A DNA stretch of 64,000 nucleotides from Candidatus Mailhella excrementigallinarum (GTDB taxonomy: Bacteria; Desulfobacterota; Desulfovibrionia; Desulfovibrionales; Desulfovibrionaceae): contig CALUUZ010000003.1 in assembly GCA_944324075.1 (NCBI GenBank), positions 1-64,000 of the forward strand. Direction: 5' to 3'. Both the position numbers and the translations under genes were made by a program. A model generated the notes under the pieces. The model ran no database searches and was not told the origin of the DNA. It worked only from the letters and a program-made list of their open reading frames with translations. Position 1 is the stretch's first letter. Each line of letters begins with the position of its first letter. This document shows positions 17,733 through 27,830 of the stretch, in pieces.

Positions 17733-19790
17733 ATGAGCAAAAAAACGAAAACCGCATTTATTACCGCGGATATTCTGAAATCATCCCTGATCGGCTCGAT
17801 CACGAAGCTGAACCCCATATACATGATTAAAAACCCGGTCATGTTCGTGGTGGAAGCTGGTTTTGTGGTGACCCTGCTGCTGTGCTTCTTCCCGAATCTC
17901 TTCGGAGGAGACGGCAATAATAATCTGACGGCCTACAACGCAATCGTATCCGCCATACTGCTGATCACGCTGCTGTTTGCCAACTTTGCCGAAGCCGTGG
18001 CCGAAGGTCGGGGCAAGGCCCAGGCCGAAAGCCTGAAAAAAACGCAGAAGGACATGCAGGCGCGCATCCTGCGTGCGGACGGCTCGGAAAACATCATCAA
18101 CGCCAACGCGCTGAAGAAAGGCGATATCGTCCTGGTCCGGGCGGGGGAACTCATCCCCAATGACGGCGAAGTAATTGACGGCGTGGCTTCCGTGGATGAA
18201 TCCGCCATCACCGGCGAATCCGCTCCGGTGCTGAAGGAAAGCGGAGGAGACTTCTCGTCCGTCACCGGCGGTACTACCGTGGCCAGCGACTGGCTTAAAA
18301 TCCGCATCACCTCCAACCCCGGCGAATCCTTTCTGGACAAGATGATCGCCCTCGTCGAAGGCGCTTCCCGCAAGAAAACACCTAACGAAATCGCGCTGAA
18401 CACGCTGCTGGTCAGCCTTACCATCATCTTCCTGATCGTCGTTGTCACCCTGTATCCCATGGCCGTATACAGCGGCGTGCATCTGCCGATCTCCACGCTG
18501 ATTGCCCTCACGGTATGTCTGATTCCGACCACCATCGGCGGTCTTCTCTCCGCCATCGGCATTGCCGGCATGGATCGCGTGGCGAGATTCAATGTCATCG
18601 CCCTTTCCGGCAAGGCTGTTGAAGTCTGCGGCGACGTGGACACCATGATTCTGGACAAGACCGGAACCATCACATATGGCAACCGGATGGCCGCGGAGTT
18701 CATTCCCGTGCGCGGCGTGGACGCCGGTGAACTTGTCAGATACGCGATGATGAGTTCCGTGGAGGATGATACCCCCGAAGGCAAATCTGTCATCGAACTT
18801 GGAGAAAAGCTGAACGGAACGTCTGTGGAAAAAGTTCAGGGCATGGAGTTCATCCCCTTTACAGCGCAGACGCGCATGAGCGGTGTGGACCTGCCTGACG
18901 GAACGCAGATCCGCAAGGGCGCTTCCGACGCCATCCAGAATTATGTGAAGGAAAAGGGCGGCAGCCTTCCGGAAGACCTTGAACACCACGTCAACCAGGT
19001 CGCGGAAAAGGGCGGAACGCCGCTGGTCGTCAGCGTGGATAACCGCATTCTCGGCGTCATCTACCTCAAGGATACCATAAAGGCAGGTCTGGTGGAGCGT
19101 TTTGCGCGGCTGCGCGCCATCGGCATCAAGACCATCATGTGCACAGGCGACAACCCGCTGACTGCCGCGACCATCGCGCAGGAAGCCGGCGTGGACAGCT
19201 TTATCGCACAGTGCAAGCCGGAAGACAAAATCAGGGCCATCAAGGCAGAACAGGCCAACGGCAAGATCGTGGCCATGACCGGCGACGGCACCAACGATGC
19301 TCCCGCCCTTGCGCAGGCCAACGTGGGCATAGCCATGAACAGCGGGACCCAGGCCGCCAAGGAAGCCGCCAACATGGTCGATCTCGACTCCGATCCCACC
19401 AAGATGCTGGATGTGGTGGAAATCGGCAAGCAGCTCCTGATTACGCGCGGATCGCTGACGACCTTCAGTATCGCCAACGACATCGCCAAGTATTTTGCCA
19501 TCATTCCCGCCATGTTCATGGTAGTGATTCCCCAGTTGCAGGTTCTGAACGTCATGGGACTGGCCACGCCGCTCAGCGCCATCCTTTCCGCGCTGATCTT
19601 CAACGCAGTCATCATTCCATGCCTGATTCCCCTCGCCATGCGCGGCGTAACCTACAAACCCATGCGCGCGGAAAAGATGCTGGCCCGAAACATGCTGATT
19701 TACGGACTGGGCGGCGTCATTGCTCCCTTTGTCGGCATCAAGCTGATTGATCTGATTATCGCCCCCATGCTGGCGGCCATGGGAATGTAA
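17733..19790 (+). CDS. kdpB: KdpB, P-type ATPase subunit
   Basis: 685 residues, usual length. Actuator TGES, phosphorylation site DKTGTIT in [14 protein letters not shown], nucleotide domain (KGASDAI, GGTPLVV) and hinge [11 protein letters not shown] are present, with PTTIGGLL in the membrane core. It hydrolyses ATP to drive K+ transport through KdpA. ATG at 17733 is preceded by TAGGAG eight bases upstream; an earlier in-frame start overlaps kdpA and has no better site. Confidence 0.97.
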   Translation: MSKKTKTAFITADILKSSLIGSITKLNPIYMIKNPVMFVVEAGFVVTLLLCFFPNLFGGDGNNNLTAYNAIVSAILLITLLFANFAEAVAEGRGKAQAESLKKTQKDMQARILRADGSENIINANALKKGDIVLVRAGELIPNDGEVIDGVASVDESAITGESAPVLKESGGDFSSVTGGTTVASDWLKIRITSNPGESFLDKMIALVEGASRKKTPNEIALNTLLVSLTIIFLIVVVTLYPMAVYSGVHLPISTLIALTVCLIPTTIGGLLSAIGIAGMDRVARFNVIALSGKAVEVCGDVDTMILDKTGTITYGNRMAAEFIPVRGVDAGELVRYAMMSSVEDDTPEGKSVIELGEKLNGTSVEKVQGMEFIPFTAQTRMSGVDLPDGTQIRKGASDAIQNYVKEKGGSLPEDLEHHVNQVAEKGGTPLVVSVDNRILGVIYLKDTIKAGLVERFARLRAIGIKTIMCTGDNPLTAATIAQEAGVDSFIAQCKPEDKIRAIKAEQANGKIVAMTGDGTNDAPALAQANVGIAMNSGTQAAKEAANMVDLDSDPTKMLDVVEIGKQLLITRGSLTTFSIANDIAKYFAIIPAMFMVVIPQLQVLNVMGLATPLSAILSALIFNAVIIPCLIPLAMRGVTYKPMRAEKMLARNMLIYGLGGVIAPFVGIKLIDLIIAPMLAAMGM

Positions 19791-19893
19791 CGGGAATCCG
19801 CGGTCGTGTGCCATGCACGGCCGCGGCATCTCTGGGACGGCTCCATGCGATGGCCGCAGGAGACGCCTCCCCCTTCCCACAAGGGGGAGTACG

Positions 19894-20568
19894 ATGAATA
19901 ATCCAACCCGCCTGAACGCGGAAACAACAGGAATGAGTGTCATGGTGAACGAAATAAAGAAGCCTGTACTGCTGACGCTGGTACTGCTGATTATCTGCGG
20001 CCTGGCCTATCCGGTTCTGATGACGGGGCTCAGCCAGGCCATCTTTCCGGAAAAGGCCAACGGCAGCCTTATTGAAGTGAACGGACACGCGGTAGGCTCC
20101 AAACTGGTCGGACAGGCGTTTACGGACGCACGATTCATGAAGTGCCGTCCCTCCGCCTACAACTACAACACCTATACTCAGGCAGACAGGGACAGCGGCA
20201 GCTATGCCGGCGTGGCTTCCGGTTCACAGAACTTCGGGCCGACCAATCCCGCTCTGGCCGAGCGCGTTGAAAAGGATCTGGAGGAATTTCTGCGGAACAA
20301 TCCTTCCGTAAGCAAGGAGGACATTCCGACAGATCTGCTCACGGCGTCCGGGTCCGGACTTGAACCGTATATCAGCCCCGCTGCCGCAGCGATTCAAATT
20401 CCGGCCATGGCCGAGGCCACAGGATTGTCAAAAGAGCGTCTGGAAGCTATTGTAAAAAGGCACACTCGGGGTAAATTCCTCGGAATTTTCGGAGGAGAAA
20501 CCGTTAATGTCCTTATGGTGAATCTGGACATTGCAGGTGAACTGGGTCTGCTTCAGACCTCCCGCTGA
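19894..20568 (+). CDS. kdpC: KdpC subunit
   Basis: 224 residues from the ATG at 19894 (preceded by GGGGGAG); starts at 19933 or 19942 would give the more usual ~208 residues and cannot be excluded. One N-terminal membrane helix (LLTLVLLIICGLAYPVLMTGL), then the soluble part with ANGSLI, the region corresponding to the E. coli RPSA motif here reading CRPSAYN, FGPTNPAL, and the C-terminal VNVLMVNLDI. It stabilises the complex and raises ATP affinity. Odd: 103 bases separate it from kdpB and contain an 11-bp hairpin (19799-19828), unlike the tight spacing elsewhere in the operon. Confidence 0.93.
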   Translation: MNNPTRLNAETTGMSVMVNEIKKPVLLTLVLLIICGLAYPVLMTGLSQAIFPEKANGSLIEVNGHAVGSKLVGQAFTDARFMKCRPSAYNYNTYTQADRDSGSYAGVASGSQNFGPTNPALAERVEKDLEEFLRNNPSVSKEDIPTDLLTASGSGLEPYISPAAAAIQIPAMAEATGLSKERLEAIVKRHTRGKFLGIFGGETVNVLMVNLDIAGELGLLQTSR

Positions 20569-20785
20569 CGCGCTTTCATCTGAATGTGTCCTCATGCCTG
20601 CCTCCGCTCTCCTCATTACCCGAGCGGTTCTGACGGACACTTTCACACGCCCCATGGATGCTTTCCGCATGGCGCTCTGATGCCGTGCGGGGAGCATCCG
20701 CAAGGCGTCGCCGTGCGCCGGAGAAAATGCCGGCTGGAAAGTATTTCCGCCAACCCGAATTTCCAAGCAGTCGGAAAGCATTGCC

Positions 20786-23509
20786 ATGGTTCAGGATGCC
20801 TCACTCGCCTCTTCCCCCCGGAAAGGAATGCTGAAAATCTTCTTCGGCTATGCCGCCGGAGTGGGCAAGACCACCGCCATGCTCAAGGCCGCGCATGCGG
20901 CCAAGGCGCAGGGAATAGACATCGTCGCCGGTTATGTCGAACCCCATCCCCGCCCGGAAACATCCGCACTGCTTGATGGTCTTGAACAGCTCCCGCTTCT
21001 CCGTATTTCCTACAGAAATGTCACCCTTAATGAACTTGATGTGGATGCGGCGCTGGCGCGCAAGCCGGAAGTTCTTCTGGTGGACGAACTGGCCCACACC
21101 AACGCGCACGGCAGCCGCAACACCAAGCGCTATCAGGATGTTGAAGAGATTCTGCGGGCGGGTATTTCCGTCTGGACGACCGTCAATGTTCAGCATCTTG
21201 AAAGTCTCAACGATCTGGTGGCATCCATCACCGGAGTTGTCGTACGCGAGCGCCTGCCGGACAACGTTTTTGATCAGGCCGACCAGGTGGAGCTTGTCGA
21301 CATTGAACCGAAAGAACTCATACTCAGGCTGAAAGCCGGAAAAATTTACAGGGAAAAACAGGCCCAGCGGGCGCTGGAACACTTCTTTCTTCCTGCCAAC
21401 CTTACCGGTCTGCGTGAAATAGCCCTGCGCCGCATGGCGGATCGGGTCAATCGTGCCGCCCAGGCTGAATCCCCATCCGGAAGCGGGCGGAGACAGGTCA
21501 AGGAACATATTCTCATCTGTCTTTCCGGAGCCCCCAGCAATGCACGGGTCATCCGCACGGCCGCAAGAATGACGGACGCTTTCCATGCCGACTTTACGGC
21601 TCTGTATGTTCAGAACAGCGAGGGAGAGAAACGCTCCAAAGATCCGGCTCTGCTGGCCAACGTAAAGCTCGCTGAAGAGCTGGGCGCCGTAGTGGTCGAA
21701 ACACGGGGAAGCAATATCCCCGCGAGAATAGCAGAATACGCCAAACTCAGCGGGGTCAGCAAGATTGTCCTGGGCAGATCTCCTGCCGGCAAGCATCTGT
21801 TCAGACAAGTGCCGACGCTGGTGGAGCGCCTGGCGGAACTCGCGCCGGAAATAGACATCTACATTATTCCTGATTCACAGCCGATTTCCTCCCACCCCTC
21901 GCGACGGAAGCGGCATTTCCGGAATCTCGGATCTCTGCTGGGCACACCGCCTTCATCCTGGAAGCAGTGGGGAATAACCGGACTGATTCTATGCCTGTGC
22001 AGCGCGGGCGGCTGGCTGCTGCGTCTTTGCGGCGTGCATGACATCGGTATTACCGGACTGTACATGTTCGGCGTGCTGGGCATTGCCGCCTTTACCGCTG
22101 GCCCCTGGTATGGTGCGGCAGCCTCCGCCATGAGCGTTCTGCTTTTCGACTGTCTGTTCGTCCCCCCCCTTTTCAGCCTTTCCGTCTATGATCTCAGCTA
22201 CTTCATTACCTTCACACTCATGTTCCTGGTTGCCCTTTCAGCCAGCGCGCTTACCAGCCGTACCCAGGCCCAGGCTCAGCAGAGCATACGCAGAGCCACA
22301 TATACCGAACTCATGCTGACCAACAGCAGGCGTCTGCAGCAGGCTGAAAATGAAGAAGCCATGCTGACAGAAGCATGCCGCCAGTTTCGTGCGCTGCTGG
22401 GGTGTCACGTTGTATGCTACCCGGTGCACGACGGCGCGCTTGGACGGCCTCAGATCCATCTCAGAGCGGATGGACAGGATGCGGCTGCTTCCACCTTGCT
22501 TACCAGGAGCAACGAAAAGAGCGTGGCCCAGTGGGTTATGAAAAACAATCGGCCTGCCGGAGCGGGAACGGATACTCTGCCCGGCGCATTTTGCCATTAT
22601 ATCCCCATAGCCGGCCACAGGGAAGTCTTTGCCGTCTTCGGCTTCGCCAGGCCGGATGATGACGGAGCTTCCCGCGTATTCGATGCGGCGGAAAAAAATC
22701 TGGTGCTTGCACTGAGCGGCGAATGCGCTCTTGCCATCGAAAAGGAAAGACTGATACATGCCAATGCGAAAATACGAGCCAGAGTCCAGCAGGAAAAACT
22801 GCATGCCGATGTCCTGCGCACCATTTCCCATGATCTGCGCACACCGTTGACCTCCATTTACGGCAACGCCGCCATGCTTTCCAGCAACGCGGACATGCTG
22901 CCGCCCGCTCGCAGGCATGAACTGGCCGACGCCATTGAGGACGAAGCCCGTTATCTCGTCGACATGGTAGAAAATATTCTGGCGCTGACCCGCCTTGAAC
23001 AGTATGGTTTTACACTCCGTATGGAAGCCGAACTCGTGGAAGATGTGGTGCAGGAGGCTGTAAACATCATACGTCCGCGTGCAGGACGGCGCAGGCTGAA
23101 AACGGAATTTGCCGCACCGCTTCTCCTTGCGCGTATGGATGCCCGGCTGACCGTGCAGGTTCTTGTCAATCTGCTGGATAATGCCATCCGACATTCCCCG
23201 GAGGATTCTTCCATCACTATCAGAGCCATTCCCAGAGGAAAGGAAGTCGTTGTCGAGGTTGCCGATGAAGGTTCCGGCATCCCCAAGGCTGACAAGGAAC
23301 ATATTTTTGAAATGTTTTACACAACCTCTACGGGAAAGGGAGACGGCAGACGCGGCATGGGCATAGGGCTGGCGCTGTGCAGAAGCATCATCCAGGCTAT
23401 GGGCGGTGAAATCGGCGTTCGTGACAACATGCCTGTAGGGACAGTGTTTTTCTTCAATCTGCAACGTGAAGCCGAAGAGCTTTCGCTGTGCAATTCCATG
23501 CAGGAGTAA
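20786..23509 (+). CDS. kdpD: KdpD, potassium-responsive sensor histidine kinase
   Basis: 907 residues, the usual size. N-terminal KdpD domain with Walker A GYAAGVGKT (21-29) and LVDELAHTN Walker B, Usp domain (about 245-370), four membrane helices (about 395-500), GAF-like region, DHp box TISHDLRTPLTSIYGNA and HATPase motifs (LLDNAIRHSP, DEGSGIP, GMGIGLAL). Works with KdpE to induce kdp when K+ is low. Separated from kdpC by 217 bases in which I see no gene, so kdpDE may also have its own promoter. kdpE starts two bases after its stop. Confidence 0.97.
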   Translation: MVQDASLASSPRKGMLKIFFGYAAGVGKTTAMLKAAHAAKAQGIDIVAGYVEPHPRPETSALLDGLEQLPLLRISYRNVTLNELDVDAALARKPEVLLVDELAHTNAHGSRNTKRYQDVEEILRAGISVWTTVNVQHLESLNDLVASITGVVVRERLPDNVFDQADQVELVDIEPKELILRLKAGKIYREKQAQRALEHFFLPANLTGLREIALRRMADRVNRAAQAESPSGSGRRQVKEHILICLSGAPSNARVIRTAARMTDAFHADFTALYVQNSEGEKRSKDPALLANVKLAEELGAVVVETRGSNIPARIAEYAKLSGVSKIVLGRSPAGKHLFRQVPTLVERLAELAPEIDIYIIPDSQPISSHPSRRKRHFRNLGSLLGTPPSSWKQWGITGLILCLCSAGGWLLRLCGVHDIGITGLYMFGVLGIAAFTAGPWYGAAASAMSVLLFDCLFVPPLFSLSVYDLSYFITFTLMFLVALSASALTSRTQAQAQQSIRRATYTELMLTNSRRLQQAENEEAMLTEACRQFRALLGCHVVCYPVHDGALGRPQIHLRADGQDAAASTLLTRSNEKSVAQWVMKNNRPAGAGTDTLPGAFCHYIPIAGHREVFAVFGFARPDDDGASRVFDAAEKNLVLALSGECALAIEKERLIHANAKIRARVQQEKLHADVLRTISHDLRTPLTSIYGNAAMLSSNADMLPPARRHELADAIEDEARYLVDMVENILALTRLEQYGFTLRMEAELVEDVVQEAVNIIRPRAGRRRLKTEFAAPLLLARMDARLTVQVLVNLLDNAIRHSPEDSSITIRAIPRGKEVVVEVADEGSGIPKADKEHIFEMFYTTSTGKGDGRRGMGIGLALCRSIIQAMGGEIGVRDNMPVGTVFFFNLQREAEELSLCNSMQE

Positions 23510-23511
23510 CC

Positions 23512-24267
23512 ATGGGTTCCGATCTCGGAGGTACGCCCCTTTTTCGGGAACGCGTACTTGTAGTGGAGGACGACAAGGCCATCCGCGCACTTATTTCAAC
23601 GACACTGGAACGTCAGGAAGTGGAGCCTGTACTCGTTTCCACAGGACGAGCCGCTCTGGCCGAAGCCGCACGCAGCAATCCCTCCGTCATGCTGCTTGAC
23701 CTGGGTCTGCCCGATATGGACGGAGTGGAGGTCATCAAAGCAGTCAGACAATGGAGCATGATGTTCATTATTGTCGTCAGCGCCCGCAGTGAAGGCGATG
23801 ACAAGGTAGCTGCGCTGGATGCGGGAGCTGATGACTATCTGACCAAACCGTTCAGTGTGGAAGAACTGCTGGCCAGACTGCGGGCCGCGCTGCGCCGCGT
23901 GCATTATGATCGGGACAGAGATTCACACGATGAAAATTCCTTTGAAAACGGTGAGCTTTTTCTGGACTACACCGCAGGTACCGTAACAGTGTCAGGAAAA
24001 GAAATTCATCTTGCCCCCATGGAGTATAAACTTTTATGCCTTCTTGCCCACAATGTAGGAAAGGTGCTTACCTACAGATTTATTCTCCAGACAGTATGGG
24101 GAAATTCATTGGAACAGAACCTTCCTTCCCTACGCGTATTTATGGCTACACTCCGAAAAAAGATTGAACATATATCCCCTCAGTGCAATTATATAAAAAC
24201 ACATATGGGCATAGGATATCGCATGGTTCGCGTGGAAGGCGACAATACATCAAATCAAAACCAGTAG
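23512..24267 (+). CDS. kdpE: KdpE, OmpR-type response regulator
   Basis: 251 residues. Receiver domain with VVEDDKAIR, phospho-acceptor Asp in LLDLGLPDMDG, and YLTKPFS; C-terminal winged helix (APMEYKLLCLLAHNVGKVLTY, RVFMATLRKKIE). Partner of KdpD and activator of kdp. ATG 23512 follows GCAGGAG, which is formed by the last kdpD codons. An upstream in-frame start lies inside kdpD and was not used. A longer than usual acidic linker joins the two domains. Confidence 0.96.
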   Translation: MGSDLGGTPLFRERVLVVEDDKAIRALISTTLERQEVEPVLVSTGRAALAEAARSNPSVMLLDLGLPDMDGVEVIKAVRQWSMMFIIVVSARSEGDDKVAALDAGADDYLTKPFSVEELLARLRAALRRVHYDRDRDSHDENSFENGELFLDYTAGTVTVSGKEIHLAPMEYKLLCLLAHNVGKVLTYRFILQTVWGNSLEQNLPSLRVFMATLRKKIEHISPQCNYIKTHMGIGYRMVRVEGDNTSNQNQ

Positions 24268-24292
24268 GCAGTTCCACACCCAGGTAAATCTT

Positions 24293-24423
24293 AGGGCGTT
24301 TTGCATTTGAAAATATCTGCCGGCCGGCTCCCATGTTCCTGCTCGCAGGTTTCACGCCTTCATCGGAGCGGCAAAGTCTCGCCCTGCCCGACTCCGCAGA
24401 GCATTTCACACGCGAAATGCTCT
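24293..24423. repeat. REP-like palindromic unit and probable terminator after kdpE
   Basis: 24398-24423 is a 10-bp perfect hairpin (AGAGCATTTC / GAAATGCTCT, 6-nt loop). Its right arm repeats, in inverse orientation, the sequence at 24292-24312 (TAGGGCGTTTTGCATTTGAA), and the same TAG(A/G)GC(A/G)TTT(T/C)GC ends occur at 25992-26034. Such small palindromes between genes resemble REP elements and may end transcription. Nothing else is seen in 24268-24586. Confidence 0.5.
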
Positions 24424-24586
24424 AATCCCGTATGCTGTCCGGGCAGAGTAAAGTTGCCTGCGGATGGTTCAGGTGTTTTCCACAGCATCGCGGGTGCAAA
24501 ACCATTCTTGCTTTTTCTGCAATCATGATTATGTATAAAATATTCGAATGTTCAGGCGTTATCACCTCATCTTTTTCGGAGACTTC

Positions 24587-25036
24587 ATGATCTGCCCCAA
24601 TTGCCGCGCCGAAATTCCTGATGAAAGTCTCTCCTGCCCCCGGTGCGGGACGCCCTTTCCCCTCCCTCGAGTCGTGGAAGCGGAACTTGTTCATCCGGAC
24701 TCATCCGGCTCTCCGCACGAAGAATACAGGCAAGCCACTCAGAGCGCTCACTTCACCCGGATATTCTATACAACCTTTCCCTCCGGAAGGGGCATCCCCC
24801 CCGCCTGCCTGCCCACCTTCATCTCGCTGGGGCTGGCTCTGGCCGCGGCCTTCAAGTACGGCATTCTTGCCGCCATAGGTTTTCTGGTCTTCGCGGGTGT
24901 TGGGCGTCTTATTACGTTCTTCATGACCGTACAACACTGGATGGAAGGCAGAGCCATCAATCCCTGGATTCTTCATATCACTACATGGTGTTTCTGCTGG
25001 CTGCTTGTAGCCTGGCTGTCCGGCGCGCCGCTCTGA
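24587..25036 (+). CDS. Zinc-ribbon membrane protein
   Basis: 149 residues. MICPNCRAEIPDESLSCPRCG is a zinc ribbon with two CxxC pairs at the N-terminus, then a polar linker to about 80, then two to three membrane helices (about 85-145). The start at 24587 has GGAG six bases upstream; a longer frame upstream lacks one. Such zinc-ribbon membrane proteins are common and mostly uncharacterised. It lies 55 bases before the EamA gene and may share its transcript. Confidence 0.7.
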   Translation: MICPNCRAEIPDESLSCPRCGTPFPLPRVVEAELVHPDSSGSPHEEYRQATQSAHFTRIFYTTFPSGRGIPPACLPTFISLGLALAAAFKYGILAAIGFLVFAGVGRLITFFMTVQHWMEGRAINPWILHITTWCFCWLLVAWLSGAPL

Positions 25037-25091
25037 ACCGGCAGACCGCGAGGTCTTGATTTTCCCTCGTCCGGGGGGCATAGTCCCCGCC

Positions 25092-25994
25092 ATGTTGACC
25101 GCAAGCCGAAAAAAACTTTTCATGACCATAGCCTGTCTGGTGCTGGTCTATATGTCGTGGGGCTCCTGCTATATCAGCGTAAAATTCGCGCTGGAAAGCT
25201 TTCCGCCCTTTTTGCTCTGCGGCATCCGGATGAGCCTGGCCGGAGGAATTCTATACCTGGCTACATGGCTGTACGGAGAAAGAACGCGTCCCACGTTCGC
25301 CGATTGCCGACAATGTTTTATTCTTGCCTTTTTCATGGTGCTCATCAGCAGCGGTTTTCTCTGCAAAGGTCAGGAAACGGTGCCTTCCGGCGTTGCGGGC
25401 ATGTTTGCAGGCATGGTGCCTATATGGATGGTCATTGGAGGCTGGCTCTTTCTGCATGAGCCGCGGCCTCGCAAACTGCAATACATCGGGCTTGCGGGCG
25501 GCACATTCGGTATCTTGCTGCTCAGTCTGAACCAGGGGATGTCCGGGCTGACATCCTGGTGGGGTCCAGTGTTCCTGCTGCTTGGAACACTGGGCTGGGT
25601 CACGGGTTCCTTCTACTCCAAGGTTCATGCAGGAGAAACAAAGCTCTCCGTCATGCGGGTGAGCGCCCTGCTCATGTTCATCGGAGGTCTGCAGTCTCTT
25701 CTGGCCGCAGCCGCGCTTGGCGAACGTGTCGTCCCTGCCGCCGTCACCCCGGAAAGCTGGTTTGCTCTTGCCGCTCTGGTGCTTTTCAGCGGCATCGTCG
25801 CGTATACCAGCTATTTCTGGCTGCTCATGAACACCCGGACGGAAGTGGCTGTCTCCTTTGAATATGTAAATCCTGTGATTGGTGTCTTCCTTGGCTGGCT
25901 GATCGGCGGCGAGAGGATCAGTATGGTGGTATTTACCGCCTGTATCTGCATTGTCGGTTCGGTCTTCTTTGTGGTCGCCGGACATCGTGACTAG
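25092..25994 (+). CDS. EamA-family (DMT) exporter
   Basis: 300 residues, ten predicted membrane helices in two EamA repeats (about 10-135 and 150-295). Typical features are GSCYISVKFALESFPPFLLCGIRM in the first repeat, FLCKGQETVPSGVAGMFAGMVPIW, and FEYVNPVIGVFLGWLIGGERIS near the end. Substrate unknown; relatives export amino acids or related metabolites. An alternative TTG start at 25056 is possible. It converges with the next gene across a palindromic unit. Confidence 0.88.
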   Translation: MLTASRKKLFMTIACLVLVYMSWGSCYISVKFALESFPPFLLCGIRMSLAGGILYLATWLYGERTRPTFADCRQCFILAFFMVLISSGFLCKGQETVPSGVAGMFAGMVPIWMVIGGWLFLHEPRPRKLQYIGLAGGTFGILLLSLNQGMSGLTSWWGPVFLLLGTLGWVTGSFYSKVHAGETKLSVMRVSALLMFIGGLQSLLAAAALGERVVPAAVTPESWFALAALVLFSGIVAYTSYFWLLMNTRTEVAVSFEYVNPVIGVFLGWLIGGERISMVVFTACICIVGSVFFVVAGHRD

Positions 25995-26034
25995 AGCGTT
26001 TTGCCATGGTGGAAACTTGCATGCGAAACGCCCT
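25993..26034. terminator. REP-like inverted repeat between convergent genes
   Basis: AGAGCGTTTTGC (25993-26004) pairs with GCGAAACGCCCT (26023-26034) around an 18-nt loop. It starts at the stop codon of the EamA gene and ends 11 bases before the stop of the minus-strand gene, so it probably ends transcription from both sides. Same family as the unit at 24293. Confidence 0.55.
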
Positions 26035-26044
26035 ATTCTCCCGA

Positions 26045-27613
26045 CTATCGGGACATGCTGTCGAAAGCCTGCTGGCTCTTCTCCAGAAGCAGCTTCTGCT
26101 GTTTCTTCAGCTTCTGAATTTTCTTCACACCCTTCAGCATGTCCTCATGGATTCTGTGCATTTCCTGCAGCTGCCGGTCATCGGGAACAGGAATCTGCAG
26201 CGAAGAGAGATCTCCCACCTTAATCTGGGGAACAGTGGTCCCGGAACAGTGAGACTGAAAATACTCCTGAGCCGTGCGCGACCGTAAAAAGTAGAACAAC
26301 CACACAGGATCGACGATTTCCGCCCGAATGAGATAGAACGTCTGATTCGGCAGCCAATTGGGCATGGTATCCACCACAATGCCCACCCGGCCCAGCGACT
26401 GGAGCGATCCCTTGCTGCTGAGCAGAATATCATTCTTTCGCAACAGCGCCACCTCACGCGAGGGAGAAAGCCGCGGGACATTATCCACCACGCGGCTCGC
26501 CGATGCGATAAGTCCGAATTCATCAATGTCGGTGAGCATGACTTCCCTGTATTCATGCGCGATTTCATGCGGTGCCCTTGTCGGCAGCATCTGCCCGCGA
26601 ATGAGCGTGGCGCATTCCTCAAGGCGTTCGGAATGCTCCGCGTTGCTGTGCAGCACCTGCAGATCACGCATGCGCAGATCGCACTGACGAAGAATGAGCG
26701 CCGCCGCAGAAACATCCTCCGCTGGAGGCATGGGCGCACGCTGAGCGCCTTCCGCATGCGGTTTTCTGTCCACCTGATCCAGAATGGGTGTGAGATAGCT
26801 GACCTCTATGGTTCCCGCATGGCCGAAAATGAACCATTCCTTGGCGTTGATGAGGCGTACGTTTCCCTGCTTTCCCCCCCGGCACGGAACCAGCTGCAGC
26901 AGGGCGGGAAGTGTTCTGTGCATGATTCCCGAAGGGAGCTGAATCACGGTTCTGAGTTCTCCGCTGCTGATGAACTTCTGTTTCAACTGAAGAATTCTGG
27001 GACTGTCGCAGTTGAGGAACGACCATGTGGTGAGAATGACGGCCCCCAGATAATGAGCACGGAACAGCTTGCGGTAGAACGCCGGAACAGCCAGATTCCC
27101 CCTGGACAGGGAAACGAAGTGATAGGCATCGGCAACAAAAGGCTCGTCAGGCGATATCCAGAGAATGTCATGTCCGGCAATGGCCGAGCAGCAAGCCGCA
27201 AAGGCCTTGTCTCCGGTAAAGTACACGACGGCCTTGCGGAAGGCGAACCACAGCACCAAGGGCAGAGTGCTGTTCCCGTGGCATTCTATGACGGCGCCTT
27301 CCGGCATATTCTCCCGGAAGGCCTGAATATGGCTCATGATATCGATGACGCGGACAGGCGGCATCTGCCTGTCCCCTGAAATTCTATCCAACTCACAAAG
27401 CACTGTAATAACAAATAAAATACGATCACACCCTTCACAATGGGGCTGAATGCGCTGCCGTATGCGCTCCAGTGCGGAGGAACTCAGCGGCACATTCCCC
27501 ACCGCAGCCAGCATGACAAGCTTCAGATCATGTGCGGAGAGTTCCTTGTGCGCTTCGTACAGTTGTGCGGCAAAAGCATATCCCGCTGTCAGAGTCTGGT
27601 CGTCAAAAATCAT
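26045..27613 (-). CDS. Orphan HsdM/HsdS-like protein lacking the methylase NPPY motif
   Basis: 522 residues. The middle (about 170-260) follows the part of type I N6-adenine methylases after motif IV (SGELRTVIQLPSGIMHRTLPALLQLVP...VRLINAKEWF). The C-terminal third (about 345-510) is a single HsdS-type target-recognition half with the usual ending VPQIKVGDLSSLQIPVPDDRQLQEM and a coiled coil. No NPPY/NPPF and no clear SAM motif FxGxG is seen, and no restriction subunit is nearby, so catalysis is doubtful. It may be a DNA-binding remnant or a repurposed protein. AAGGGA precedes the ATG at 27613. Terminal residues are intact, so it does not look like a recent pseudogene. Confidence 0.65.
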   Translation of the reverse strand: MIFDDQTLTAGYAFAAQLYEAHKELSAHDLKLVMLAAVGNVPLSSSALERIRQRIQPHCEGCDRILFVITVLCELDRISGDRQMPPVRVIDIMSHIQAFRENMPEGAVIECHGNSTLPLVLWFAFRKAVVYFTGDKAFAACCSAIAGHDILWISPDEPFVADAYHFVSLSRGNLAVPAFYRKLFRAHYLGAVILTTWSFLNCDSPRILQLKQKFISSGELRTVIQLPSGIMHRTLPALLQLVPCRGGKQGNVRLINAKEWFIFGHAGTIEVSYLTPILDQVDRKPHAEGAQRAPMPPAEDVSAAALILRQCDLRMRDLQVLHSNAEHSERLEECATLIRGQMLPTRAPHEIAHEYREVMLTDIDEFGLIASASRVVDNVPRLSPSREVALLRKNDILLSSKGSLQSLGRVGIVVDTMPNWLPNQTFYLIRAEIVDPVWLFYFLRSRTAQEYFQSHCSGTTVPQIKVGDLSSLQIPVPDDRQLQEMHRIHEDMLKGVKKIQKLKKQQKLLLEKSQQAFDSMSR

Positions 27614-27776
27614 GGCGTTCCCTTAGAGTGATCTCAAAAAACTGACATTTCCTAACATCAAACTGCTCCATTGTCCACCGAAACGTATTTTTTTAATATT
27701 TTTCAAAATTATTTTTATATAACTATTTTTATTTATTATATATAATTAATTTTGTGCAAATTATAAAAATTATCCG

Positions 27777-27803
27777 TTGACTAAAATATTTAAAAACTAT
27801 AAT
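27777..27803 (+). promoter_or_regulatory. Probable sigma-70 promoter of the TTT operon
   Basis: TTGACT (27777-27782) and TATAAT (27798-27803) with a short 15-base spacer, in a very AT-rich stretch (27660-27800) that stands out from the GC-rich surroundings. The first gene starts 27 bases after the -10 box. Confidence 0.5.
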
Positions 27804-27830
27804 CGTTATTTCATACACAAGGAGTTCTTC

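Noticed and set aside
17781..19943. Long minus-strand open frame of 720 codons
   Set aside because: Antisense of kdpB; His/Asp-rich shadow of a GC-rich gene.
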